Part shown: one piece after another, positions 11,201 to 22,756 of the stretch
How the letters are laid out: each line of letters starts with the position of its first letter
Numbering within the stretch: the first letter of the stretch is position 1
Origin: Sparassis latifolia
Lineage: Eukaryota; Basidiomycota; Agaricomycetes; Polyporales; Sparassidaceae
Direction: 5' to 3'
Length of the DNA: 64,000 nt
Assembly: GCA_018466975.1 (NCBI GenBank)
Contig: CM031555.1
Location: forward strand, 1,984,001-2,048,000
Position numbers and translations under genes: made by a program
The notes under the pieces: generated by a model
The model's database searches: none
Told to the model about the DNA's origin: nothing
Seen by the model: the letters and a program-made list of their open reading frames with translations, nothing else

Positions 11201-13668
11201 CTGTTTGGAAGCCCGTTGTGTCAGCAATCGCTTATGCCTTCATCACCTTCGAGGACGATTATATCATCGAACGCGCCATCGCTGGTTTCCGGCAATGCGC
11301 TACGTTAGCCAGACACTTCGGGATGCCCGACGTTTTCGACTACGTCGTCGTTTCATTGTCTCAAGCAACCTCTCTTTTCTCCGAAGCACAGTCTCCGCAA
11401 GTCCCGAATTATCCTGTTGTCGAAGTAGAAGGGCAGTCAATCACTGTTTCTGCGTTGTCTGTGAAGTTCGGAACCAACTTCAAAGGCCAATTAGCGACAG
11501 TTGTACTGTTCAATATCGTGAATGGTAACGGCAATGCGTTACGGGAAGGGTGGACCCAGGTAGGCCATTCTTTGTAAGCGTTGGCTTATGCAGTCAGGCT
11601 CATAGCAATCGCAGATATTTGAGATGTTTCAGAGCCTTTTCTTACACTCCCTTCTACCTGCCAAAATGCTGCAGATGGAGGATTTCCTTGGAGGTACCTC
11701 CATTATTCCTCTGCACGGAAGCCAGCCATCCCGTCATGCACCAAGATCAGATGGTCTATTGTCCGCATTGTCATCCTACTTGATGACGCCGTATAGCTCA
11801 AGTGCGGACACTTTGGTTCCTGATGCCACGGATTCAGATATCGAGAACACCCTTTGCACTATTGATTGTATATCCTCTTGCCGACTGGACGAATTATATG
11901 GTCAAATATTGTAAGCGGTTTTGCCTTTTAATATGTCCCTTGTAACTGAGTGATGCCAAGGCAGCTTGACGTAGATGCATTAGTTGCCGCAGTCCGCGCA
12001 CTCGAGGCTCTCGCTCACGAGCGGACTGTCGCACGTCTGAAACAAGAGTCTGACGATGTTTCTTTAGGATATAGTACACCTCAAGGTGGTCTGTACTCTT
12101 TGCCCTACGATCCCGCTTCCGTATTTCTTCTGGAGACAATGGTCAGCATTGTGTGTCAGACACCACAGCACATAGAGGATCTCTGGTGCGTAGTGACACA
12201 TGACGCATATAACCAAGTAAATGACACGCGGCGCAGGCCAGTCCTTTTTGAACACTTATCAGCATTACTCTCCGCCCCGACACAGTACAGCATCCTGCTT
12301 ATTGAGCGAGCCGTTGTCGGACTCCTGCGAATATGCCTCATTTTGGCAACAAAAGTGTGTGACCCATTTCTCAGTTCCAGGATTGTCTTCGCATCTAATC
12401 TACTCATCAATGTTGCAGGTGGCTCTACGAGATCAAGTTTATGTATCTTTCGATCTTCTTGCTAGCTTACCTCCTAGTATAGCTACCGCCGTGGCAGAGC
12501 AAGTCGTTGCGGGGCTTGTGCGAATAGCGAAGCATCATGGAGATATCGTGAATTCACAGACAGAGTGGAACATTGTATTTGCTCTTATGCGCTCCACGAT
12601 CGCACATCCAGAGGCGTCCCGGCAATCGTTCCAATTGATCACGAGCCTGGTTTCCCAAGGTCCTGAACAACGTGTAACGATGGATAACTTTACGGGGTTG
12701 ATTGGGGTGCTGGAGGAATTTTCCGCTGTAGCGAGCACCGCTGTCGAAGCTCAACAGCAAGGCCGTCGTACGCAATCCTTGAATACCTCGAAGTGAGTTC
12801 AAGTAGTACTATGATTGAGCATTTCGATAATGAATCATTGCAGCTCACCGATTGTCGAGCGGGGTCGAAAAGCGATTGATATGATAGCTGACCTGAAGAA
12901 ATTCTGGTCCGTGTTCTCCGCCTCTGCTGTGCGGCAGAAAGGACTGGGTATGTTGACAACTCTATTATGATTCATTATTCCTGATACATACTGCGCAGTA
13001 TGGCGGCAGTATTGCCTTCCTCTTCTATCGGCTCTAGGAAGGCAGTCTACCAATGTCTCAAGGGAGATCCGGCAAGCCGCTATGGTCCACCTGCAACGTA
13101 TAGTGTTGGGTCCTCACCTTCCTGTGGATGTTAATGAGCACGGCCAGGTGGAAGAGTTATTTAACCGTGTGGTCTTCCCTCTGCTGGACGAACTTCTCAA
13201 GCCGCAGGTGTTCCTCCGTGATCCGATGAGCATGCCTGAAACGCGTGTGCGCGCGTCCGCGCTGCTATGCAAGGCATTCATGCAGTTCGAGGCGCGGGAG
13301 GGCCAGAAGGCGGATATTAGGGTGATGTGGATCCAGGTGCTGGACTTACTCGATCGGTACATGAACGTTGATCGTAGAGGTCAACTGGTGCGCTTACCAT
13401 TTCTATATTTCACGAGTCACGCCTGATGTAATTCCCTCAGTACGAAGCCGTACCAGAATCGCTGAAAAATGTGCTCCTTGTGATGAACGCCAGTGGACTC
13501 TTGGTTCCGCCCTCAGATCCCGACGAGCGTGACGACCCTCAGAAGGCGCTCTGGCTTGCGACGCACGAAAGGATTGAGAGGTTTTGCCCTGGATTCCTCT
13601 TTGATGTTCTTCCCCCGCCTCCACCTCCTCAGCCAACACCAGTGCCACACTTGTCTCCATCGTCCTGA
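8217..13668 (+). CDS. Sec7-domain Arf guanine-nucleotide exchange factor (GEA1/GEA2, GBF1 family)
   Basis: Large Golgi Arf-GEF that loads Arf1 with GTP at the early Golgi to recruit COPI. Nineteen exons: 8217..8505, 8558..8917, 8973..9248, 9302..9909, 9957..10073, 10128..10148, 10207..10485, 10540..10657, 10713..10798, 10847..10924, 10977..11091, 11150..11559, 11615..11910, 11961..12185, 12237..12354, 12419..12792, 12844..12947, 12999..13387 and 13441..13668; 1496 residues. DCB/HUS-type helices come first (ETALRTIS, GLEFQQQNSQYLCLDLLL). The Sec7 domain starts at FVSPEDLLLTKSRKKLILTG and includes FRLPGEAQQI, whose Glu (about residue 669) is the catalytic glutamic finger, and IIMLNTDLHNPQVR. 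HDS-type repeats and a Pro-rich tail follow. The 21-nt exon 10128..10148 and the weak GTTGGT donor before it are the least certain joins. BIG/SEC7-type GEFs are larger and have a different domain flank. Confidence 0.93.
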
Positions 13669-14017
13669 AGAGTATTGTCGCAGTGTTTTCGTTGCATATT
13701 TATTTTGTTCGTTCAATGTAATTGTCTTGTGCCGTTGACACACACTCCCTCCACCCTTTTCCAATTTGTGACACTGAGAAATAATCAATACTTAGGCTCC
13801 TGTTGCCACAAAATCCACAACAAGATTGTCAATGATATTAGTGCAGACAACATATTACAGCACAGAACAGCGAAGGCAGCAGAATTACAAGTATGAATAT
13901 GTATGTATGTAAAGCAATGTGTAATAACAAAAACACCACACTATTAGCAGATAATTCATGCATGCATTGTCATGGTCGTCAGCCAAGGAACTAGTGACAT
14001 GAATGGTCACAGCATGT
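13669..14017. terminator. convergent 3' intergenic region (GEA / epimerase)
   Basis: This 349-bp AT-rich gap lies between facing stop codons. It contains runs such as GAAATAATCAATACTT and repeated ATGTATGTATG, fitting two 3' untranslated regions. No gene is seen. Confidence 0.4.
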
Positions 14018-15834
14018 TTAGGGATCAAACTTTGGCCAGCTGCCTTCCGCCTGCAGCTTTTCCACCATCTCTTGAATAGACGCCTTGTCAAATTCTGGCC
14101 GGCACAAGGTATAACCGAGGACGCGCTTAATCTTTGCGTTGGAGAATGCGACGACGTGCTTTGCTAGGCTGTTTTCGTCCATGTAGGCAGAGAAATGAGT
14201 GTTGGGGACGGGAGGATTCGATTTGGTGACCATTTCTGTCCAGCCGCTGACGTGCACCTCGTTAATTTCTTCGATGTAGTCACCAATTTGAAACTACATC
14301 CAAAATTGAAGGTATGTCAGCAGATGACTCGGACAGTAATTCAAGAGATACCAGACTTTTGCCATTGTATTGACCAGGAAGTTATAGAACTCAAAGGTCG
14401 TCCCGAAGACGGATGCTATTAAGGAGGCGGCCTGGACGAGAGTACTGTTTGCGTCATCGACCTACGAGAAAGGGAAAGCAGACACCCTTGTCAGCGCCGC
14501 ATACACACCAATCATGCAGATGGCACTCACGATGTTGAACAACGGTACAACGACCTTCTGCGAAGGGGCTATCATGCCTTCGACCTCGGCGGTCACTGAC
14601 TCTTTGTTCTTGAATGGAATGACTTCCCCCGCGGCAGTATTTGCTTCCTGCCGCCCGACACGGGCTATCCACTCCGCGGAAGCCCACATTGCAGCGACAA
14701 CGTCGTCAATATGAACAGTGTTTACAGGATACTTCCCGGGAGACCACCTGGAGAAAGTAAGGCATCAGGGGCACGGCTTGCCAATTAGATGAGCGAGCAT
14801 TACGAACAAAGCTTTCAATGGTTGCTTCAGATACCCATATACAGCAGCTATTACAGTATAGCTAATAACCTCTACGATGCAGAATAACGATAAGTCAAAA
14901 TACCAAGCTGCAAGAGGAAAAGGTACATACGACCATAGTCAATATATGGCCCGTACACCATCCCTGTCCGCACGACCACCAGGTTCAGGCTGCATACCAT
15001 GCGATCAATAAGTGCGCTCCCGTAACCTGTAGTTGGATTCTCACCCTTCAATCGCTCCGAGCGCGCGCAGTGTCTCATGCCACCATGTTCCAAGGACGCC
15101 ATCGGGTCGCACATCCTCACCCTCGTTGTGGTCTCCCTTTTCCTTGCATTGGTAGAATGGGTGTTGGATGCGCACATACGCCGCGACCTTCCGCTTCGCC
15201 GCCTCGAGCCCGATTAATCGCGAGACCTTAAACGTGCTCGTGATTTGCACCTGCACAATCGGGAAGCACATATGAGACGTAAACGACGCTCGGGCATGCA
15301 GTGCAATTACCTGGTCCGGACGGTTCCATTGAAGCTCGCCTGTCAGATCGAATACATAGGTGTATGCCTCCTGGCCCTCCAGCGTGTCGAAACATGAAGC
15401 GACGATAGCTATAACTCGATCGATAATCAGCGCATACATCGAGAACAAACAGACTCACCAGCAACGGTCAAATTCGCCTGTCTGTACTCCACATTTGACT
15501 TCTCCAGAATCTTGGGGAATTCCGCACCGATATATCTACACACAGAATAAGACACACAAAGGAGGATATAACAGTTAAGGGGAGTACGTGGTAGGCGGGG
15601 CGACGGAGTATTTGTCAATAATTCGGAGATTCTACGCACGCATTGAGACGAACAGACACGGCAGACACAGCAAGACACGTAGCTCACCTCGACGAGCGAC
15701 TCACCATCCACAGGAACGAGATATGCGGCGAGTGACCTAGAACAGGTGTTCAGCCCACCTAAGGATGCGATGAGTGCCTGGTTCATCCACGATGAACAAT
15801 GACACACACCGAAGATGATCGCGTTGGGCTTCAT
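14018..15834 (-). CDS. NAD(P)-dependent epimerase/reductase (extended SDR-like)
   Basis: Rossmann-fold oxidoreductase resembling fungal NAD-dependent epimerase/dehydratase proteins. Eleven exons: 15810..15834, 15688..15758, 15588..15631, 15459..15535, 15311..15408, 15045..15250, 14934..14989, 14808..14871, 14531..14747, 14357..14461 and 14018..14293; 412 residues. The N-terminal strand-turn NAIIFGGLNTCSRSLAAYLV is the likely dinucleotide-binding start. The middle holds YVFDLTGELQW, VSRLIGLEAAKRKV and VVVRTGMVYGPYIDYG, then KYPVNTVHIDDVV, all typical of epimerase-fold proteins. The C-terminal 90 residues form a helical tail (EFDKASIQEMVEKL). The substrate is unknown. One acceptor (15409 versus 15415) is ambiguous by six in-frame bases. 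No clustered pathway genes suggest a role. Confidence 0.82.
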
Positions 15835-16391
15835 TCGAAAGGAAGAGGTGGTGGAGGCGATGAAGTGATTCCAAGCGATCTATGCAGCAGTCGCCCTGGC
15901 TGCAGACGGCTTGCGGTCAGACCTCGCACGAAATTGAGCTAGCGAGAGGCGTTACCAAGGAGTCTAAACCGTATATGGCAGCTAGTCGGTGATCGAGTTG
16001 AACTCGTCGTCAATCAGGACAGCCTGAAACAAGAGAAAGAAGAGAACGAGGGGAAGAGAGTAGGTGCGGATGTTGGTATTCCACTCGAGTGGGTTGGACG
16101 ACAGAAGATCTTTGGACTTTGGTTGACAATATTCAGATCTCCTTTGCGATACTGCTCTCACTTTCTCACACTTTCTCGCGAGCGCCCAAGGGTCAGAATC
16201 CTCAATACTCCGTCACGACGTCAAAATGTATTTCATTACAGGGACAGAAATTTGGGACCATACAACATCAACGCTGACGAAACAGATTGCCAAGAGATGA
16301 AGAGCATACACACAGCAATCTATTCAAGCAAACCGGTTGAAAAACCTCATCTTCGACAACCTGATTGCCGCGTGGACCATTCAAACCATCG
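15835..16391. other. intergenic region between the epimerase and cytochrome b561 genes
   Basis: This 557-bp gap holds the epimerase promoter and the 3' end of the b561 gene, both on the minus strand. The open frames crossing it on either strand give no recognisable protein and are probably chance. A purine-rich run (AAGAGAAAGAAGAGAACGAGGGG) sits near 16030. Nothing else is seen. Confidence 0.4.
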
Positions 16392-17491
16392 TCAGCGCCG
16401 GTATGCCGCAGAAGAAGAGGAGCACGCGGACCTAACTCGAGCGAAAACACCCCCCAGTAGCAGAATGGGCGCGATGGTGTACGCGAGCAACCGCACAATG
16501 GGCACGACGTTGTTCTGCGCAAAATCCGACCATGTGCCACCCAAGTGTGCAGTTACCAAGAGCAACACAAACAGCACATACCCGGAAAGCCTTGAAGTCG
16601 TATTGATGATGATGATGATGATCGAGGGTTAGAGACGTAAGGGCACACACCTGTGATATTTCCATACGCGCCTCGCTCGAGGGTTTCCCCCGAAGAGCTT
16701 CCCATTGGCCCAAACGCTACCACCTCCCACTGCAATTTGAACGAGCATCCATGTAAGCGTCGCGATGCCAAACCTCTGTATGCATGGTACGTCAGTATTG
16801 ACTTCTATAATTTAGAGCCTCAATCATACTGACGCCATGCCAAGTGGCGAAATGTGCCGCGTGATGCAGATACTTGTTGTAGCTCACGGCGACGATGCCC
16901 AAGGCGGCGGCAGGAAAGCCGAGTGCGAACATGTACAGCTGGTGCCGTGAACGGCCTGCGGCTTTGACGCTGGGTTGGGCGTGGGATGTAGGCTGCAGTG
17001 TCAGGATGCCTTTCGCCGCCGGCAGTTAGCATCCGAGGGGAATTGTGCGCCATAAATTACTGGCATACCGTACGTGTGGGCTACAACAGCAACGCTCAGC
17101 AAGAAAGGATGCCAGAAGAACCACCCGAGCGTAAACGGGTGGTTTGTGAAGAGTATCACCCATGTGCACATGATGAATGTCTAGGGCGCATCCTTCGATT
17201 TAGTGACGGCAAATCGAGCCTGGACATGGATCATACGAAGCCAAAGACCTAAGTGGAACACAAGATCATAAGGCTGCCAACAGTCCTAGGGATTGCGAGA
17301 CGTACATATGCCACCGCGAACCCCACTGTATCCGTCATGCTCTCCCCGCGAGGATTGACAAGTACTACCTCGTCCGATTCCGGTTCCGGGCCCGCTTTGG
17401 AGTTGGCATCATCTACGTGCGCGGGGTCTACTGCAAGAGGGATGTAGTCTACCTCTTCATGCGATTCATCTCTTTGTGTGGAGGGGCCCAT
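16392..17491 (-). CDS. cytochrome b561-domain membrane protein
   Basis: Predicted multi-pass haem-b membrane protein that passes electrons across a membrane, often from ascorbate. Six exons: 17306..17491, 17237..17248 (12 nt), 17069..17180, 16834..17009, 16651..16775 and 16392..16590; 269 residues. The N-terminal 50 residues are acidic and cytosolic-looking. Membrane segments then carry the expected histidines: FFWHPFLL and VVAHTYG, NKYLHHAAHFATWHG, VWKYHRLSGYVLF and VTAHLGG. The WMLVQIAVGGGSVWANGKLFGG block matches the second half of the b561 core. The family has about five to six helices, and the order here fits. The C-terminus after FARV is uncertain: I used the first stop (16392), but another intron is possible. 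Starting at ATG 17491 rather than further upstream is a choice based on context. Confidence 0.85.
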
Positions 17492-17816
17492 CGTGGTGGG
17501 CAGAAGCAAGTTATGGGCGGCTGAGGACCCAAGGGCGGTTCTTGATGCCGAAGCTGTACATGTGTTCCTTTGACCGTACAAATCATTCCGACATTCGCGA
17601 TGTACTGAATATACATATGTACTCTGACGACGTTGGATGAAGTCACGAGAAGATGCAGACCAGGCTTGGCTGGAATCGGCTCGACTCTTACTTAACCCTT
17701 ACTAGCAACTTGTACAGTTCTCGGAGTCGATTAACCGGCTTCCCCGCGGGGTATTCACGTTCGCCAGTATCTATGTCAGCACTTGATCACCGCTTCCCGA
17801 CTTCCTTCCAACCGCC
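17492..17816. promoter_or_regulatory. divergent promoter region (b561 protein / HIBADH)
   Basis: This 325-bp region lies between two start codons pointing apart, so both promoters should lie here. A pyrimidine-rich stretch and the short inverted motif CGGCTCGACTC / GGAGTCGATTAACCGG occur near 17680-17740. No known site is recognised with confidence. Confidence 0.4.
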
Positions 17817-18954
17817 ATGAGACCAACCCAACGTCTCCTCCAGGTGCTCACAGCAAGCCCGCAGCGCCCGCGGACCATAGGCTTCATCGGTCTCGGGCGC
17901 ATGGGCTCACCCATGGCACACAACCTCTTGGAGCGCACTTTCATCGAGTCTGTCGGTAATGCGCGCTTCGTTGTATGCGACGCGCGAACTGCCACCGCCG
18001 ACGCGTTCGTCGCGGATTTCGCGACCGAATTTCCCCGTGTAGAGGTGATCGTAGCCAGCTCGCCCGCAGAGTGAGTACAAACGGCTTCTCCTGCGCGAAG
18101 TTGAGGTGAGAGCCGGCCCACAGTACGGTTCTCGCGTCGGAAACAGTCATCACCATGCTTCCGTCGACCCCCCATGTCAGGAATGTGTACTCCGAGGCCG
18201 GCGGCATCATACCCGCCCTGCGCTCCCTTCCCCCAGATGCGGTACGCTCCACGATGTGCATCGACTCTACGACTCTTGACGTCGATGTCGCACGCGAAGT
18301 CTCCGCAGCCGTGCACAGCATTGGGGCTACGATGGTGGATGCGCCGGTCTCGGGTGGTGTTACAGGTGCCAAAGCCGGGACTCTCAGCTTCCTGGTTGGC
18401 GGGACGAAGGTTGAATTCGGTCGCGCGTCACCAACATTGACGTTGATGGGTAAGAATATCATATATTGCGGGGGATCAGGGGCTGGTTTGGTCGCAAAAA
18501 TTTGCAACAACCTGGTGCTGGGAGTGCAGCAAATTGTCGTGGCGGAGGCGATGTTGCTGGGCCAGAGGCTAGGGTTGGATGCGAAGGTGCTCGCGTCAGT
18601 GATCAACAGCTCAACGGGAGCTTGTTGGTCATCTTCGGTGAACAATCCAGTGCCAGGCGCGTTGCCAGATAAGTCCCCGCCGTGTGAGCAGGACTACGAA
18701 GGGGGGTTCGCAACGAGACTGATGTTGAAGGTGCGTGCGCAAGGTTATCCAACTGGGTGTGCATTCAAACTCGTTTCCAGGATCTGGGCTTGGCGAGTGA
18801 TGTTGCCGACTCGGTAGGAAGTCCCTTGGCATTAGGAGAGCTAGCAGAGCAGATTTATGGGGATGTGGTGCGAGAGGACCCAGAGCTGATGGATAAAGAT
18901 TTCTCGTCGGTGTATCGATACCTGCGGCTAGCGGCGAATCAGCGAAGCGGCTGA
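17817..18954 (+). CDS. 3-hydroxyisobutyrate dehydrogenase, mitochondrial
   Basis: NAD-dependent beta-hydroxyacid dehydrogenase of valine breakdown, oxidising 3-hydroxyisobutyrate to methylmalonate semialdehyde in mitochondria. Exons are 17817..18070, 18124..18730 and 18781..18954; 344 residues. The first ~18 residues are Arg-rich and lack acid, a likely import signal. The family signatures appear in order: FIGLGRMGSPMAHNLL (dinucleotide loop), ITMLPSTPHV, IDSTTLD, DAPVSGGVTGAKAGTLSFLVGG (substrate loop), GLVAKICNNLVLG with the catalytic lysine, and DYEGGFATRLMLKDLGLA across the last intron. Length and order match HIBADH. Related glyoxylate/succinate semialdehyde reductases share the fold, but the PSTPHV and SSTGACWSS-type loops favour HIBADH. 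Confidence 0.93.
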
Positions 18955-19270
18955 ATATCCAAAAAAAGTTACGCCATGTCCCCGCATGTACTACAATATA
19001 TAGCAGCAATATTTGTGGACGCAGGACAAAGCAGAACATGTATTTTGGATTGTGATCAACGAGAGTTGAACGTAGAACGTTGAGTACTGTGCTGTGGCTT
19101 TCACGCCAGGGGTTAAGGTTATATATTACGTACTCAGGTTCCCCATTCGAGCAGGTCACAGAGAAAGTCGGTCAATGAACGTTGAGCTCAACGCGCTCAG
19201 CGCACACATTCCTGGGCGAGCAGACAGACCTATTGCTGTGCTTATAATCCTTGTTATACTCTGAATTGCG
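18955..19270. other. intergenic region upstream of the SCYL2-like gene
   Basis: This 316-bp gap between two plus-strand genes starts with an A-run (CCAAAAAAAGTTACG). It should contain the HIBADH 3' end and the SCYL2-like promoter. No other feature is seen. Confidence 0.4.
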
Positions 19271-22200
19271 ATGTTTGCGGCGGCAAATTCGTTCTTCGGG
19301 CGGACGAACATCTCTCAGTCCTACAACATCGCGACCTCTCTGTCGGTCAACAGCAGGACATCTACACCTACGCCATCAGGGTCTTCTTCTACTCCATTAC
19401 CTGTTGCGACAGCGCATGCACCCCCCTTTCATGTTGGGCCATGGCGTGTCCAATCCGCGACGCACAAAGTTACGCACAAACGTGTCTCAGTATGGAGCGC
19501 GGATAAGCGCAGCCAGGAGATGGAGAAGATGGGTGCGGTCTCGAAAGAACGAACATTGGAGGTGTTGAAGTCTGAGGTACAGTCCTTGTATGTGCTGCAG
19601 GTGGGGTGAAATCATTTAACCCTTGCAGGCGTCTGCTCTGAGCCGACTGCGCCATCCCTCCATCCTCGGTAGGTCATGTCGAGTCTCGGAGGGCAGGCTT
19701 AACGTGACTTTGTCATTGCAGAGATGGTAGAGCCTCTTGAAGAAACGCGCAACGAGCTTATATTCGCGACCGAGCCGGTGCTTTCATCGCTGCGCCTCTC
19801 CATCCCTGGCTCCTCGCACTACTCACCTCTAGTCGAACTGGACGAAGTCGAAGTTCGTCGCATGAAGTACGGATGCGGAGCCATGTGTATACTAATGCGC
19901 GTCTCAACGTCAGATACAAAAAGGGATTCTGCAGATATGCAAGGGGCTCGCGTTCCTCCATACCTCCGCCCGCCTGATCCACTCTAACCTCACCCCGGAG
20001 AGTATCATCATCAACAGTTCCGTTAGTCTCGCACCGCTGTTACGATATTCCGAGGTTGAAGTATCTGTGTTGCAGGGTGATTGGAAGATCTCCGGCCTGG
20101 GCTTGACAATACCTCTGACCACCTCGGGAGGAGGTCCCACGCGTTGGGAGTTCCCGACCTTTGATGGCAGATCTCCACCATACACTCAACGCTCCTTCGA
20201 CTACATCGGTGTGTCATAGCAGCATAGCAAGACGCTTTCAGCTGAATGCATTTTTGGCACGCAGCGCCGGAGTATGCATTGGACGAAGTCCTCGATACTG
20301 CTTCAGATATGTACTCTATAGGTTGTATCATGTATGCAGTCCACTCCAAAGGCAACCCGCCTTTCAAGAATCACGGGAGTCTTGGTGGCTTGCGCGAGAA
20401 TGCAGGAAAGCCATTGGCGGGGATGGACCGTTGGGATTCAGATTTGAGAGGTAGTGTCACATACTGTCCTATGTACGAGACTGCGCTGACATCCAAATTT
20501 TTAGTCGTCCTCAATTCATTGATCACCCGGCACGCACATAACCGCCCTACCCCGATGACTCTGCCTTCACACCTGTTCTTCTCCTCATTGCCAATCTCAA
20601 CCTTGAATTTTTTGGACCGCTCCAACTTTGCTGCCAAGTCGCTTGAGGAGAAAATCTCATTTATGAAAGGTCTCACTGGCGTTCTGGGGAAGTTCTCAGA
20701 AGCTCTCCGGACAAGGAAAATCCTTCCGTCGCTTCTTGAGGAGGTAAGTCACTACCCGATCTGATCGTCTCATCTCTCACTGCATTATATCATTACAGAT
20801 GAAAGACACCCATCTACTTCCCTACATCCTGCCAAATATCTTTGCGATTTCACAGATATTGACATCTAGCCAATTCGCCACTCTCGTGCTCCCAAATCTC
20901 AAACCGCTCTTCACTATCAAGGAGCCGCCGCAGAATATGCTGACGCTCTTGGACAACTTGGAGATCCTGCAAAATAAGACAGAGAAACCGGTGTTTCGCG
21001 AGCGTATGTGATGAGTCTGTTTAGGACGCGGCACCGAGCTTGAGTTATTCTCTCATCTAGACGTATTACCTTTGGTGTATAACGCACTGGAGTCCGAGCA
21101 TGCAGTGGTGAGTAAGTTACAACGTGCATGGATTCCGTTGCTGATCATTGTTAAGGTACAAGAGCGTGCACTCAAGGTCGTACCGGATCTCTGCGAGAGC
21201 ATCGACTACGCGGAGGTGCAGGGGGTACTCTTCCCTCGAGTTGCTGTATGTGAATTCGGTATTGCGCGCGTTTTTGTGTCGTAACTATGTTGGCTGTGTC
21301 ACACAGCTTGTGTTCACAAAAACGCGGATACTAACCGTCAAAGTTGCCACGCTGGTGACCTTCCTGGCCATGGTGAAGACACTCGATCAGGTGAGCACAT
21401 CAACCAGATTGGCGGGGTGTAAATAGCTGAAACCAGTTTCACTTCAGACAAGTCTTACACAAAAACTCGTTCCCTTGCTTTCGAAGATCCGGACGAAGGA
21501 GCCCGCGGTCACGGTAAGTTACAGCTGGACAAGCGTATGATTATTTGGAATAATCGCTGTGGTAGATGGCAACACTAGCCGTGCAAGAGGCTATGGGTCT
21601 CAAAGTAGACCGAGAAGCTGTGGCTACTTTGGTCTTACCGCAACTCTGGGCGATGTCCATGGGTCCACGTCAGCGTCCCTTTCATCCTCCTGATATCCCT
21701 ACTGACTAGGCGAACCCTTGTCAGTGCTGACCATCTCGCAGTTCAAGCGTTTCATGGAGGTGATCCGCAAGCTCGGTGACCGTGTGGAGAAGGAACATGA
21801 CCAGTATCTGCGTGATTCCCAGCGGGTCGAAGATCGCTCGACATTGGCGAATGGTGACACTGCTGTGCCTAACACAAATATAGCCGTCGACTTCGAAAAT
21901 CTTGTCGCGAGTGGCGGAGTCGCGAATGGAGGGGTTACCACAGTGAAGGCAGACACGGTGATTGATCCGTCGAAAGCTTGGGAGGACGATGTGTGGGGCA
22001 GTATCTTCTCCAGTGGTCCAGAGGTAAGGTTAATTGCCGTCCAAGAGAAAAGTTGGCTTATTTGTTGATCACCATTAGACTCCGGCCATGGAGAGCCTTG
22101 CCATTCCTCCTCTGCCACCCCCACCATTGCAGCCGCAGACACAGTCATTGCCGTCGTCACCCAAAGTTTCCAACAATGGCGTGCATGCAACACCCGCGAG

Positions 22201-22669
22201 GCCCGCTTTCAGTCGTCCTTACCCCGGACTGGGTGCAACCCCTATCCCCTCTACGTCCTTCAATCATGCTACCTTTGCTTCTTCCCCAACAGTGTCGGCG
22301 ACGGCGATGTCTACACCAACGAGGTCCACGCCGACGATGTCAACACCGACGACGTCGGCGCCAGGGATGTCTATGACATCCATGTTGACACCATCTATGT
22401 CTTCGTTCTCGCGTCCTTCGCTATCCTCAGCTACTCCGCATCGCAGTTTCCCCGCAGCGACGCCTACTCAAGCGCCAGCACCAAACTACAACATCTCGCT
22501 TCCCCCTGCACCAAATCTACCTATTATGTCATCGCCACTAGTCGCAACACCGCCACAGATGGGAAACGTCCTCGTTCCTTCGAAACCATCGCAACCAAGC
22601 TGGTCGAGCGTAGGCACAACAAAGCAGCTGTCTCAGGCAGATTGGGGGGATTTCGACCCACTGGCTTAG
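19271..22669 (+). CDS. SCY1-like pseudokinase, SCYL2/CVAK104 type
   Basis: SCYL2-type proteins bind clathrin and adaptor complexes and act in endosome-Golgi traffic. Fifteen exons: 19271..19576, 19629..19668, 19722..19852, 19914..20021, 20076..20208, 20265..20450, 20505..20743, 20799..21003, 21061..21107, 21156..21245, 21307..21390, 21448..21513, 21566..21668, 21710..22023 and 22079..22669; 880 residues. The kinase-like domain is recognisable, but its key motifs are changed: HSNLTPES stands in for HRDLKPEN and ISGLGLT for the DFG region, so it is probably catalytically dead. APEYALDEVLDTASDMYSIGCIMY is the kinase C-lobe. HEAT-like helices follow (LPNIFAISQIL to LVFTKTRILTVKVATL). The last exon is a low-complexity Pro/Ser/Thr tail with TMSTPT-type repeats, ending in WGDFDPLA, a likely adaptor/clathrin-binding end. 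The stop is 87 bp from the stop of the convergent HRQ1 gene. Confidence 0.92.
22299..22402 (+). repeat. degenerate short tandem repeat encoding (A/T)MSTPT-like units in the SCYL2 tail
   Basis: Within the last SCYL2 exon the pattern (GACG)ATGTC(T/A)ACACC(A/G)AC recurs about six times, giving MSTPTRS, MSTPTTS, MSMTSM and similar peptide units. It lies in a disordered tail and probably varies in length between strains. Confidence 0.6.
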
Positions 22670-22756
22670 CATTTCAAGCATTCCACTATCGATACAATTA
22701 CCATACCCTTGTACTCAGGTACATTCATGGAGGTCATCTAAATTATGTCGGATCAT

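Noticed and set aside
16602..16624. (GAT)n trinucleotide run
   Set aside because: It lies inside an intron of the b561 gene and is an ordinary microsatellite.
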